A program made the position numbers and the translations under genes. Below are positions 18,687 through 30,529 of a stretch of DNA of 41,837 bases, piece by piece (the first letter of the stretch is position 1; every line of letters starts with the position of its first letter). The stretch covers positions 1-41,837 of the forward strand of contig JAHBMJ010000727.1 of NCBI GenBank assembly GCA_018398765.1, written 5' to 3'. Below the pieces are notes generated by a model that ran no database searches, had not been told where the DNA came from, and worked only from the letters and a program-made list of their open reading frames with translations. This stretch comes from Chromera velia. Taxonomy: Eukaryota; Sar; Chromeraceae.

Positions 18687-21600
18687 ATGCGTTTGACTGT
18701 TTGTGGAGGTCTCTTGTTTACCGCAGCATTTTTTTGCCTTGCGACTGCGGAGATGCCTTCCCATGCACTCCTCGGCAGGACAAAAGAGAGCGAACGGGAA
18801 GGAGACGGCGAAAGACACAAAGATGTTTTTAAAGGAAGAGCTCTTCAGACAGGTTGGTCCGTCCGTCCAGCGCCGATGGCTTCTTATCTGCACGCCATGC
18901 CGACCATCTCATACTGATGCGGTCATCCGTTGGCTGCGGGATGCAAAAAGCGTCAGAACCTGCCATTCCATTCGAATGCCCGTTCGTGTGTGGAGATGTC
19001 CCTGAAGTTATCGATCTGACTTCTCGTCTCCCGTCGGTGGAGAGATGGAGAGACGGTGTCCTTCTCTGTGGAGAGCAATTGGGACAACGCGATTGTTGAC
19101 CCCAGATTCTCCGGTTATGGGGGCAGCTCTTCGCTTGGGGGAGTCCGGTACCGTCTCCCCCTCCCTCGGTCCAGCAGTGGGCGGCCTGTGGAAGTCTCTG
19201 TGAACACCTGCACCGGCACATCTGTGAGTCTGGGTTGGAGGGTCGCATGCTTGTCTGCGCTGGATTCATGCGGAGGGCATGCAAGAGCGTCTACCTGGCG
19301 GCACTTTTCCTTTTCGGTCTGCGCTTTCACTCAATTTTTGGGCGTAATTTGTCACTCTTGCTTTTCCTTGTCCAGCTATACCCTCTCATATATGTACGCT
19401 TGATTCCTTCTCTTCTGTAACGCTGCAGGCCGACACTGTGGTCGGGTGGTCTCAGGGTCGGAGTGCGGAAGGAACCCCGACTCCTGTGAGTGCAAAGGGT
19501 CGAATGACGATTATTGTGGTCTTCAGTCGAACGTGTCGTTTGTCGGAGAGGGGGGGAGTGAGCATTTCGTTCTCGTGAGACCGTACTCGAGCGGTGAGGC
19601 GGGTCCCGTCAATCTGACGGTGACGCTGACAGGTGGGCTTCTTGTGTTCATCCGTCTGTCAAAGGAAGAAAAGGAAGAAAAGAGAAAGCAGGGCCCTTCG
19701 GCTTTGACTTCTCTCCTACAAACGACCGACTAGAGGGCCTAGGGCTGAGGGGACTACTTCTATTTGAGATCGTGGATGCATGATGAAGGGATGCTGCTCA
19801 CTTCCATGTTTTGAGTTTAATGTGTCCTTCTCCGTGGCGTCTTGAAGCACTTAAGACTCGGAGATTCTTCCTGAATTCAGCCTTTCGCATCTTTGACCTC
19901 ACCCGTGTGGCTGGTGTGCGAGTGTGGAAGCAGGTTGTATGTTTGCCGCGTCTTCAATCACTCATTCGTCCACCTCGATCTTGTTTGTTTTTGCAGAGGC
20001 CTGCGAGGTACCGGTTGACCTCTCCGGACTCGAGAGCACCCAGATCCACAGATTCCATGTGCGGCGCTCCAACGAGACCGCCATAGTCGGGAAGGGGCCA
20101 AATTATCACCGCCTGCAGTGCCGAGACGGGTCGGAGTGCATGTACTGGCAATGGGACAGCTGGCATTCTGCGAGTCCCCCGAACTGTGGCGCCTACTTTC
20201 AGTGCGACAATGGGCAACTCACAGTCACGGACCGTTGGCGCGTCACCTGCAAAGGTACATAAAAGAAGCTTGGGCGCGGTTCTGCATGCAATTGTTTCTC
20301 CTTGCGTTCCTCTCCTGTATGGCTATTGTGCTTTTACCATACTTTCCTTTATCAGGTGCGCCCTACATGGACACCCCGCAACATTGTTTCGGAAGCTTGG
20401 AGAGGAAACAGAGTGCTTGAGAGCTAGAGCGCGAAGAGGCTGTGGTTCTGCAAGAGCCTCAGACAATCAAAAGAATCGATCGAGTTGAAATGTACAGGGC
20501 ACGAGGTCTTCCTTTTTCTAACTCTGGTCGGGGCACCGCGGACAGTTTTCTGCAGGTTTTTTGTCTCTCTCCCTTTTTGGCTCCTTTCTCGCCCTTATTC
20601 TTCATTGCTTTTGATCTCTGACCCTTTTTGGCTCTCTTCTCGCCCTTTTTCTTCCTCCTTGCTTCTTGTCTCTACCCTCCAACTGAGAATCAAGCATGCC
20701 TTTTGAAGTGTTCGACTTATGCGATCACCTTTCCCTGCGGTTCGACGCTGTGTGCCTCTACGCCCTCCGTGTGGTGCGTGTGGTTTGACCTTCGTCCCAC
20801 CAGAAAGGTACTTGCCGTTAGCACACGCATCTACTGGAGTAAAGTTTTGCGCTGTATTTCACCCGGATTCTCTTGACACTATTTTACGCTTTCCCGTGCT
20901 GCAAAACATCTGCGTGGCGTTGCATCTGCCTGTGGGCGGTTGCAGAGTATTGTGACGTGCCGGTGGAGCTCTCCGGACTGAACACTGACAAACTCGACCC
21001 TCTTCTTGTGCGGCGCTCCAACGAGACCCTGGTTGTTTCGAACATTCGGCCACAGCGGGTGTACCTGGAGTGTTCTGGCGGGATTTCGTGCCACTACTGG
21101 AATTCCTACAGGAACGATTGGTATTTGGCGTCTTCATGGAACTGCTACACGAGGCTGCAGTGCGCGAACGGACAATTGAGTGTTGCTTCTGAACGGAGAC
21201 TGACGTGCTCAGGTACTACACTGCTTATTCCTTCTGTCTCTGCACATCTTCGATAGGTGTGAGACTGCGCAAGTTTTCTTGTCGCTTCTTGTGCTGCATA
21301 CGTCTGATTTTTTAGCTCTCTGAACTGACTGCGACGCATGAATCCCCCATCAGGCTCCAGTTGCGATTCTTTTTAGGCGTCCCTCTTCTTATGTGTGTGT
21401 GCGTGTGGACATGTGCATGCTCAGCAAATCTCTGGATCTTTCCTCTTCCATCATCTGCCTGGTTGGCACTGGTATTCTGCGAGTACCCAGAACTGTGCCG
21501 CCTACTTTCAGTGCGACAACGGGGAACTCACAGTCACGGACCGCTGGCGCGTCACCTGCAAAGGTACATAAAAGAAGCTTGGGCGCGGTGCTGCATGCAA

Positions 21601-24600
21601 TTGTTACTCGGCTTGTGTTCCTCTCCTGTATGACTGTTGTACTTTTTCCGTACTTTCCTTTATCGGGTGCGCTCTTTCTGGGCATCCCGCAATGTTCTTT
21701 GAGAAGCTTGGAGAAGAAACAGAGTGCTTGAGAGCTAGAGCAGGAAGAGGCTGTGGTTCTGCAAGAGCTGCAGACAATCAAAAGAATCGATCGAGTTGAA
21801 ATGTACAGGGCACGAGGTCTTCCTTTTTCTAACTCTGCTTGGGGTACCGCGGACAGCTTTGTGCAGTTTTTTTGTCTCTCTCCCTTTTTGGCTCCTTTCT
21901 CGCCCTTATTCTTCTTCATTGCTTTTGGTCTCTACCCTGCAACTGAGCATCAAACATGCCTTTTCACGTGTTCGACTTATGTGATTACCTTTCCCCTGCT
22001 GTTCGACACTGGGTTCCTCTACGCCTCGCGTGTGGTTGCAGAGACGTGCTATGTGCCGTTGGAGCTCTCCGAACTGAACAGCACCAAGCTCGACCCTCTC
22101 CTCACGCGAGTCTCCAAAGATGCTATGTCTACGGATACGAGTGCTGGCGGCAGATCCTATTGTCTGCTGACCCCGACAGCCCCTCTCATTTTGTGCGTGT
22201 GGCCCCAGAGCACTGCACGATGATCGTGGGGTGTGACAACGTGAATGGCAGTTTGACCCTTCCAACGTCCGGATTCTATCGTCAGCAGGCATTGAGCTGT
22301 CGCCCTACTCTGACAAGTCAGTTGATTCTGATTACTTCTCCCAGAGGACGTCGTTTGTCTCCTTTTCGCAGCTGCTTCTTTACATGATGAGGAAAGATGT
22401 GATGCTTCCTGTGTCATTACTGTTGCTTGCCAGAAGGTTACCACTGTTGCTTTGTTCCTCTTCTGCTTTGCACATCAACACATCGTTTCAAGGCCTGGAA
22501 AGTTGCCATGCTTGTCGTCAAACCGTCTTGCCCCCCCGCTGTCTGCAGCCAGTGACGGGAATGCATCCGTCGTACAGGAGCACAAGGCGGCGCCTGGGTT
22601 GCCCGTTGACCCCTCAGTGATTGAGATTATCGTAATTCTTGGCACGGCTCTTCTGGTCTCTGCGGGGGTCGCCCTGTTCCTCTTCTTCCGCTCAAGAAGG
22701 CCGCCCTCTCTGAAAATCGGGCCGCCCTCCGGAACCTCCGAAGGAGACAACGGGAAAGACGAAGGGGACAGGGGGAACGAAGAGAGGCCTGGAGGGTTGG
22801 AGAGAGATGCAGAAGAGGCGCTTCCCTCTCCTCCTGAACAGAGGCCTCCTCTTCTGCTGCATGATGACCCTCTCACGGGGGCCTCTCCCCCAAGCTCAGT
22901 AGTAGGATCGGAGGGCGACTCTGTGAAGGGCAATGCGGACGAAAGGGGTGGGGGTGTTACTGGGGGGAGAGGGCTCCGAAGGGCAGGCGACGAGACAGAC
23001 AGAGCCTCGTGGACCTCCAGTGTTGCCCGCTCCTTTCTTCGAGAGGAGGTTGAGGGTGAACGGGGAAAGAGCGAGACAAATGAGAAAGCCGGTTGTAGAG
23101 AAGACGAGAGGTGTCTTCCTGAGCTTCAGCGAGCTCGTATGACAGAGGGGGCAGGGGCGTCAGACAGCGGAAGGCAGGAGGAAGAAAGAGGGGATGAGAG
23201 GCCCCTTCATACCGTTGAGCATTCTTGCCTCAGAGTGGGGGAGGGGGCGAGTTCGTTGGTCAGTAGGACGCAAAAGAAGCAAGAGGGAAGGTACTTGAAG
23301 ACAGAAGAGGAAGAAGGAGGTTTCCGAGAAAAAGAGGAAGGAATCAATGAAGGTGGACAGAGGCAAGAGGTAGCCGAAGATATAAAGTCTGTAGACGCTT
23401 CTCTCCATTCCCAACAGAAAGCGGAAACCAGAAGGTACTTCTTCCTCAGCCTGGAAATTGGGCTGCCCCCATCTTCTATCGTCCTTCCCTCTGAATCCGG
23501 GAATTCCCAACCTCGGGATTCTGACAGTCCCGGTGCCTGCCTACCCACGCCTACTTCCTCCTCTCGGTCTTGTCCGAGGAGGCGGTGGCGTTGCTGCCCG
23601 CGGGGGCTGGTCCTTTATTTTGATGAGACGCCAATTGCTGTTCTTTTCTCCTCCCTGATATCCTACAGCGCCCTTTCAGTTCCTCTCTTTAAACTCCTTT
23701 CTGCTGGTTCTTTGTCCTTTTCAATTTTCATTTTATTTATCGTCCTTTCGGTTCCCATCGTTCTTCAGTTGGTCGGACTTTTGTTTCCCGTCAGGAGCCG
23801 CCACGATTCTCGTATTGCATGGGCGGGATTCTTGCCAGCTGCTGCTGTGGCTGCCTACATCGGTTCGCCCATGCTGGCCAGCGGGAACAATTTAGAATTC
23901 CTCGGCATTTGGCTGTTCATTAGCGTTATCCTCACGATCACGTCGTACCCATTCATCAGGCGTCTTCTCCCCCGTGGTTTGAGCCGCAGAGAGGCGGAGG
24001 CATTCCTCCGATTCCATGGGAAGGTGAAGGGAGGGCTCACAGGTGGACAGGGGGGGGAGGGGGGGGATGTGAAGATAAACGATTCCCAGAGCGGCCTTGC
24101 AGATGCAGAAAGTGTTTCAGAAGCTGGCTTCGGATGCACTCGTCTCGTTTTCGTACCCACTTCCTCAGAAGAACTGAATCGTCTCTGGTGGCATGGGAAA
24201 CGGGCAGGGGGATCGGGGGGTGGGAGGGGATATCGTGTTGGCGGGGCTCTGGCGGGTCTGTTCAGGGGGGTGTTTGCCTTTCTCAGTTGTCGTCGGCTGT
24301 CGTTCCCGTCTCCCCCTCGGCTTGAAAATGCACGGTTGGCTCTTGCTGTCATGACTTGTCTTTCTTTTTTCGCCTTTCTTGTCTTGTTTTCTTTCGGATT
24401 CCGTCTTAGAGTCTCATTTCCGGCCGTCTCTCCTCGTTATCCAGACAGGCCGACGCTGGTCGAGGCGCAGTCGTGCCACCAGCAGCTGTACGGGTCTGAC
24501 GGCGACCCTTGGTGGTACGAACAACGGACAGAGTACCGGACAGAGTTCCCATGTACCGTTTCCACCATGCCATCCGATTTCAGTGAAGACTATTGGCATG

Positions 24601-25945
24601 ATTTGTTTTCAGACTGGGCAGACTTTTTCGACTACGACAACTACGTTATAGACATCGGCCCCTTCATCCTCCACTTTGGTCCTTTTCCCGGGTGGGAACA
24701 GAACTTTTTCGTTGCTCTTCCGAAGCCTGGCGGCTCTGAGATTCCCTTCCGTAAGTGCAGCAATTTGAGACGGCAGTATTTTGACGGAAAGCTTTTCAAG
24801 AAGATGAACAAGGAATTGTGGGAGGCGAAGCATTGCCATGCGAGGACTTGGAACAGGTGGGACCAGAGCAAAAAAGTGTGTGGGCTCTGGAGGGATGTCG
24901 TCCCATGGGTATGCACTTCAGTAACGACCCCTCTATACAGCCTGGTAGTCCTTATCTTGTCTCCTGTCGTCTTCGTCAACATTCCTCTGATGCACGTCAG
25001 TTGAGTGAGGGGAGCGGGGGCGGAAAGCTTGGCTATCCTGCCTGCTCCAGTTTTCTCTTTTCCTGTTCGACTTGTCTGCCTGCTCACTTACTCACGCCTG
25101 CCTGTGTCGCTCCGGCATTTTGGCGCTTGTGTCTGACAATGTTTGTGAACTCAGGCCTTTATACATTTGAATGTATCAGCGTCTCTCAGATTGGCTGACG
25201 TTTGAAATCGCCTCTCTGGTGCGGCTTTGTGCTACTTTTTTTTCGGTCTGTCTGACATTTCGAGAAAGTCGCACAGGAAGTCAGAGGTTGAAAGCGTTTG
25301 AATTTGAAGGTGTCTGCTCTCTTCACACATGCACAAAGGGAACGTAGTGTGTGCATGTTGGCAAAGCGTCGTTTTCCGAGATGCCCCAGCTGTACTCAGT
25401 TCTCTGTTCTTGCTTGAATGTCCTCTCTTTATGATTGCCCTTTTTCCTGTGTCCTTTCCTCCCTGCAGGTGGCTCTCGTGAACCCCCACTCGTTCAGAAC
25501 CTCTCTGAGACGGTATTTCCTGGCGATCTTCTGCGTCATCTGCGAGGTCGTGGTGGTCTTCGCGGTCGCACGGGGATACGCGAGACAAAGAGCTGAGAAT
25601 TTTGGGAGGATGAGAACGGTGGGGCGCGCGTTCCTCTTCCTCTTTCTCTCCATGGCCCCTGTGGGGATTCTGATCGTCTGGAAGATGGTCAGGCTGGTGG
25701 TGGGGCGATCCCCATTCGGAGTGTGCAGGCGCTGGAGGGTTTCTGATTTGGAGGGGGAGAGGAAATCAGTCTGCAAGATAGAGCCTGAAAAGGTGATGAG
25801 CAGTACAGGAAGAAACAGGAAGTTTGTGAGTAGGGACAGCACTTTGACAGATGAGAACCTGATGGAAAGGGAGGGGGGGGTTGCTGAGAAAGGGGGGGAA
25901 GGTAACCACGAAAGGGGACTCGGAGGGGGTGTGGGGATTTTGTGA
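18687..25945 (+). CDS. Multi-domain receptor-like multi-pass membrane protein (frameshifts apparent)
   Basis: Proposed exons: 18687-18852, about 18957-19223, 19429-19632, 19997-20254, 20946-21212, 22042-22316, 22549-24995, 25469-25945 (TGA), about 1,450 residues. Exon 1 encodes a signal peptide (GGLLFTAAFFCLATAE). Exons 2-3 resemble a pre-peptidase-C-like beta domain (VSFSVESNWDNAIV, then NDDYCGLQSNVSF). Exons 4-6 each carry one six-Cys module with an RRSNET glycosylation motif in two of them. Exon 7 has a transmembrane helix (IIVILGTALLVSAGVALFLFF), an acidic Glu/Arg/Gly-rich loop of about 280 residues, then about six hydrophobic segments. Exon 8 adds two more and a short tail. I know no family with this layout. 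Frames change inside exons 2, 3 and 6, so it is either a decaying gene or contains indel errors; the 815-residue exon 7 frame is intact. Confidence 0.7.
19997..20254 (+). other. Six-cysteine module exon A (phase 1-1)
   Basis: Encodes an 86-residue unit: EACEVPVDLSGL, RRSNET, LQCRDGSEC, NCGAYFQCDNG, RVTCKG. Both boundaries are phase 1, so the exon can be added or lost without changing frame. It belongs to the receptor-like gene. The domain is not one I can name. Confidence 0.8.
20160..20785 (+). repeat. Segmental duplication copy 1 (half of exon A plus intron)
   Basis: Matches 21,469-22,035 almost throughout by eye, including GTACATAAAAGAAGCTTGGG after the donor and a shared TGTTCGACTTATG segment near the end. 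Copy 1 also holds an internal short duplication of the CCTTTTTGGCTC..TTCTCGCCC segment, making it longer. Confidence 0.8.
20946..21212 (+). other. Six-cysteine module exon B (phase 1-1)
   Basis: An 89-residue unit homologous to exon A: EYCDVPVELSGL, RRSNET, LECSGGISC, NCYTRLQCANG, LTCSG. All six cysteines align with exon A and the boundaries are again phase 1. Confidence 0.8.
21469..21563 (+). pseudogene. Half-exon relic of a fourth six-cysteine module
   Basis: Near-identical to the 3' half of exon A (STQNCAAYFQCDNGE ... RWRVTCK) and followed by the same donor AAAG|GTACATAAAAG. The 5' half and the acceptor are missing, so it is unlikely to be spliced in. It is the start of a roughly 570-bp duplicated block. 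Confidence 0.75.
21469..22035 (+). repeat. Segmental duplication copy 2, ending at the exon C acceptor
   Basis: Second copy of the block at 20,160-20,785. It ends at TGTGGTTGCAG, the acceptor of exon C. The matching site of copy 1 reads TGTGGTTTGACC and has lost its AG. Confidence 0.8.
22042..22316 (+). other. Six-cysteine module exon C with a frameshift
   Basis: Starts ETCYVPLELSELN in the spliced frame, but the homologous continuation (QRCYVYGYECW, HCTMIVGCDNVNG, LSCRPT) is in another frame after about 22,105. The exon is 275 nt, one short of a multiple of three, while exons A and B are 258 and 267. A one-base deletion or an assembly error is the simplest reading. Confidence 0.7.
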
Positions 25946-26189
25946 TGAGACTCGTTGGGTTGCCTCAATGTTGGTGAGGAATAGCTGGGCTGAGAGAGCA
26001 TGTAGGTATGAGTCATGCGCAGAAGGAGAGGGAAGTATAGGTACTGGAATGGGTCCGGGGATTCGGAGCTTTCTCCTAGACACTTTCGTGACTTGGGAAG
26101 GGCTGAGCTTGACGTACTGGGAGATTGACGATGTCTACCTCTCTTTGTTTCTCAGGCAGGATGAGTCTGACGCTGGAGAGAGGATGTAG
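25946..26189. other. 3' flank of the receptor-like gene
   Basis: G-rich plus strand; probable 3' UTR. No motif or second gene recognised. Confidence 0.5.
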
Positions 26190-26199
26190 AATTAAGTAC

Positions 26200-26570
26200 A
26201 TGGACGTGGGGATGGATGGGTGGGTAGATGGGTGTGTGCGTTACCAGAAGGATGGATGGATGGATGCATGCACAGATGGATGGAAGGATGGATGGATGGA
26301 TGGATGGAAGGATGAATGGATGGAAGGATGGATGGATGGAAGGATGAATGGATGGATGGAAGGATGAATGGATGGATGGAAGGATGGATGGATGGATGGA
26401 TGGATGGCTAGATAGATGGATGCCATTGGATGGATAGATGGATGGATGGCTGGATGGATGGAGGGATGGATGGTTTCGTTGGTGGCTCGCTGATGCTGGC
26501 CGGATGGATGGAAGGATGGATGGATGGAAGGATGGATGGATGGATGGAAGGACGGATGGATGACTTACTG
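26200..26570. repeat. GGAT tetranucleotide array
   Basis: Tandem GGATGGAT units with GGAAGGAT and GGATGAAT variants run for about 370 bp with short interruptions. All open frames across it are simple (MDGWMDGW or HPSIHPSI) and not genes. Confidence 0.95.
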
Positions 26571-28110
26571 TGTGAAGGGATGGTGTATGACAGGCAGATT
26601 GAAAGTTTAGCTGTGTTCATGCTGAAATGAATTGTGAGTGGCGTATGGAGTCACTTGTTGTGTCTGCGTATGTGGCTGTCTTCTGATTTTTTTTTTCGGG
26701 CACATGCATGCGTGTGACTACATGTGACGGTGTGGGTACTGATAAATCGTCTGCACATTCACGTGGAACTAGACGTGGAATGACCAGCTTTGGTTGTCTT
26801 GCTCGAAAGTGCAGTGTGACTTTTCAAATGGTAAATGGACTTGTAGGTGGACTGCGGAGGCTACGTGTAGGCAGTTTGCCCATTGACGCTGACCTGCTGA
26901 TAGTTTGTTGTGAAGTTCCTCATTCTCCTACTTTCATCATCTTCATACGCCATCGCTATCGGCCCATAATAGGCGTCTAGCGTTCGGCAAGTCGCGACAC
27001 GCAAGGCAGATCGTCAATTAAATGATGGACCCTCATTTGGCAACATCTCACAACTACAAAAGTATATTACTAGGTATATTAATATATTCAATCATTACCC
27101 AGATGTTACGTATGTATACCAAATGTCCCTCGTAGTTTCCCTGCCGCTTTGATAAGCCCCCAAAGCCTTGGGCCAAAGGCCAAAGCAAACATATTTTAAA
27201 AACTTTATAACTATTGTATACTAGCTTTATGATAATTATAGAAATGTGTATATGAATATGATTTATCGTAATGTGATTTTCAATTACTAAAATTAATTAA
27301 CTTGAATTGTTTTGATAACTAGTGCTAGGAAAAGGTTCAAGGGGGGCATTGACTTAAAGTTTGTTCCTAGCGTCTGCCCTATACGTCTTTCATCTCTTCC
27401 TTCTATCCTGGTTACTGCTCTCGCTGCTAGCTCTCTTTCTTCAAGGTTCAAGGTTCACTTCGAAGTAATGAACCTGAATCAGGTTCAAAAACAGCTTCAC
27501 TTTTAATTAATAGAAACCTCATTTTTTCGTGTTATTTTATGTCATATCTCTGATTTCGGCTTCGGTGCACAAAACACGACCTGAGGTGTCAGAAAGAATG
27601 GGACCGCTAGAATTTTTTTCAACAAAGAGAATGAAAAAGGGTTGTACAGTGAAAGAGGTCGGACCCATGGGTAGCCCTCTTGTAGCTGGGAGTTCAAAAA
27701 AAAAGATCCGGAGACGGCAGTAGTAGAAACAAGCAGAGGGACTGCTGCCGGCACGAGTCTGAAGCAGCCCCTCCAAAAAGACATTGTTAATTACACTGTC
27801 GTGCAGACTGCTGTTAAACAAACTCTATATTTCCTCATTCCTTCAGTGGAGACTGTCCGTTTTAATGCGGGGCCTTGCAAGTAGAAAACTTGGTAAGTCA
27901 CGTATACTTCTTCACTTCTGCAACCGTCAGCATGAGTTTTCATGCTGACATATGATGCTGACATATGCTGACATACGTCTATCCGATATAATAGATTGAA
28001 CCAGCTGGGGACAGTTGCTGTGCACGCGGCTCCGGCTCCTTATTTCACCTATATGGGCCGCGGGCGGCACGGGCCTGGCCAGCCTTGTGCCAGTGGCCGC
28101 GCGTCTGGCC
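26571..28110. other. Gene-poor stretch, AT-rich from 27,000
   Basis: Frames at 26,708-26,980 and 27,312-27,821 lack features and overlap on opposite strands. AGGTTCA/TGAACCT motifs, including a small inverted pair, lie at about 27,440-27,490. I see no gene. Confidence 0.6.
26936..26990 (-). repeat. Dispersed repeat, inverted copy
   Basis: The minus strand reads GAACGCTAGACGCCTATT then CGATGGCGTATGAAGATGAT. It matches the plus-strand copy at 30,589-30,646 and, less well, 30,841-30,905. Confidence 0.75.
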
Positions 28111-28114
28111 TCCA

Positions 28115-28178
28115 AAACAGGTTCAAAACAGGTTTAACAGGTTCAACAGGTTTAAAACAGGTTTAACAGGTTCACTTT
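28115..28178 (+). repeat. ACAGGTTYAA short tandem repeat
   Basis: About six units of ACAGGTTCAA / ACAGGTTTAA (some with extra AA) lie directly upstream of the reverse transcriptase relic. Confidence 0.85.
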
Positions 28179-28199
28179 TTCAGATTTGAACCTTTTCTC

Positions 28200-29750
28200 A
28201 ATGAACCTTTTCCTATGTAGCCCTATTGATGACAGACAGATCGGGTTTAGGAAAGGGGTGAGCACAAAAGAGGGGATCGGAGTAGTGGTAGGCTTGGTAC
28301 AGGAATGCAGAAGAGGCAAGAAGGGGCTCCTGGGCGGATTTATCGACTTCTCAAAGGCGTTTGACTCCATCCCTCGGCTGAAGCTTCTGGCAAAGCTGCA
28401 GGCTGAGGGAATAGAGAAGAGAGATCTGTTGATGATTGCATCAATGTATAGAGGCGTGAAAGGGAGAGTCGATGGGGACTCAGCTCTATTCCTGGAGGGG
28501 GCAAGGGTTAAGCAAGGTAATACGTTGTCCCCATCACTTTTTCTATTATTCATTAATGACCTGTATGATGAGATTCAGAAAGGAAAACGGGGAGATGGAA
28601 GGGAAACGGAGGGGGTTCACCTTGCTGGGGCCAGTTTGGGAAGTATACGCTACGCTGATGATCTTGTCTTGTTTGCACACTCAGTAGCTGACCTCCAAAC
28701 AAAATTCGATGCCTGGAGGGGTATTGCGGAAAGTGGGGGTTGAATGTTAATCTGAAGAAGACCAAGGTCCTGCACCTTTGTGAATACCGCAAGGACTGTA
28801 ACGGCATGATTTTGTACCAAGGGAAGGAAGTAGACTAGTGTGATCAGTACAAATATTTGGGTTGCCTTCTGTTTGAGGGAGAGGATTTGACTCGGTCGAT
28901 TGAAACACATCTACGCAGTGTAGAGCGTGCAATAGGGGTGGTGATTAGTCTGGCGAGGAGTCTGTCTCAGTTGCCTTTCGGGGGAAAGATGCAGCTGCTG
29001 AAGGCGTACTGGGAGCCGGTAGTACTCTATAGCCTGGAGTGCTTTCCGATAAGACAGGGAAACTGGGAGGCGATTGATAACTTGCGGCTCCGGTTTGTTC
29101 GATGGGCGGCCCGACTTCTGGTCAGGAGTTTGCATGTACCCTCTCTTTTGTCTGTTAATTTAATGTCTGCTCGCGCGCTCTTGTGTGCTCATTTTACTTC
29201 ATTCTAGATTGCACTTAGCCATTTGTATCTCTGTACTCCTCAGGCTCTTTTGAATTTATGGAAGGGTCCAGCGCGGCAGAAGCAAAGAAGAGCCGTCAAT
29301 GGTCTGTTCAGATGGGCAGGCCTTGACTTTTTGACGTCTCTTCCTGTCTGGAGCTCAGAAAGATGGGCCCCGAAGGGGAATTTGTTTGTTTTTGCCAAAA
29401 TTAAGGATGCCTGGGGAATGGAATGCATAAAAAGGGGAGACAGGGAAGAAAGGGGCAACTTTCCCTTGTCTGCCTCTTTATCAGAACTACAGAGAGCTCT
29501 TCCGTCTTCTTCACGTTCTTCTCTATTTCTTTTGTCTTCAAAGAATGACCCCAAGGTACGGATGTCCTGTTTGCTGAGAAGTGCCTTATGTGAGAAGATT
29601 GAGCCACTTCTAAAGGCATTGAAACTAAATCAGAAGGGTCTGACGGGGGGGACCAACTCTCCGGGAGAGGTGTTTTGTCTGGCAGAGGGTTATTCAAATG
29701 GAAAAAAAATTGATGATCTCTGGCACCGGCTTTCAGTATGCTCCAATTAG
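28200..29750 (+). pseudogene. Dead non-LTR retrotransposon (reverse transcriptase relic)
   Basis: The first frame (28,186-28,743) encodes non-LTR reverse transcriptase blocks in order: QIGFRKG, GGFIDFSKAFDSIPR (motif A), KQGNTLSPSLFLLFINDL (motif B), and YADDLVLF at 28,651 (catalytic motif C). The frame then shifts within a G run at about 28,735. It continues (NLKKTK, YKYLGCLFEG, a thumb-like region) to 29,750 with in-frame TAG at 28,836 and 29,205. No endonuclease domain precedes it, so it is 5'-truncated as well as broken. The clade cannot be fixed by eye. Confidence 0.88.
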
Positions 29751-30148
29751 GTAGAAGTAAGAAATAAACTAAACAAAATAGTAGAAGGAAAGAAAGTGAA
29801 GCAAAGGATTTAGAGAGAAGGAATTGAGGGATCGGATGCAGCCAAAACAGAAACAAGGAAAATGCTGCTTTTGGCTTTACAAGTCGATCCGTATAAAGCA
29901 TGCAGAGCCGTTTGCGATCTTTGTTACTCACTGTGTACGCCTGTTTCTATATGAACGCGACCTTTTCTTCTTCTGTTCGAGTCTTCTATTGCCACCGCCA
30001 ACGCGTATGCTGCTTGTGAGCTCACCAAGCGAGCACTTCAGGGGATCTCGCGCTTAGCTTTATCTCTAGAGTTGAGTGATTGATGATCTCTTGGCAATGC
30101 ATGAACATGGGCTGCTGGGAGCACGGCTCCACTCTAGCAAAGCCAACT

Positions 30149-30177
30149 TCATTCATTCATTCATTCATTCATTCATC
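30149..30177. repeat. (CATT)n microsatellite
   Basis: About seven tandem CATT units. Confidence 0.9.
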
Positions 30178-30529
30178 TAAATGTTTATTAAATTTGTTTG
30201 GGTCAAATATTTCTGTACAACTATAAGGGTCAAAAGTATAGTTGAAAGTAGAGTTGTATAGAGTTGAAAACGCTAGTGAAAACGAGTCTTTATTAAAATA
30301 GCTAGGAAAATAAAATAAAAGGGCCATAAAAAGGCGGGATAATACCGGGAATATGCAATTAGTAACGAACAAATCTTAAATGCTTTATGACCTTCTCATT
30401 ATAAAGAATGTGTTGAAGCTATAATTGCACTGCCATGTATTGCCATGGTGCTACTAGCCATAATGACAGTTCAGATTGATTCTAGGATTGATTGAGAATC
30501 TTTGGTTAAATTAACTAGTGAATTAAATA

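Noticed and set aside
26200-26570. CRISPR-like regular repeats
   Set aside because: Units are 4 bp with no spacers, and the context is eukaryotic.
26241-26630. MDGWMDGW / HPSIHPSI frames
   Set aside because: Translations of the GGAT tetranucleotide array.
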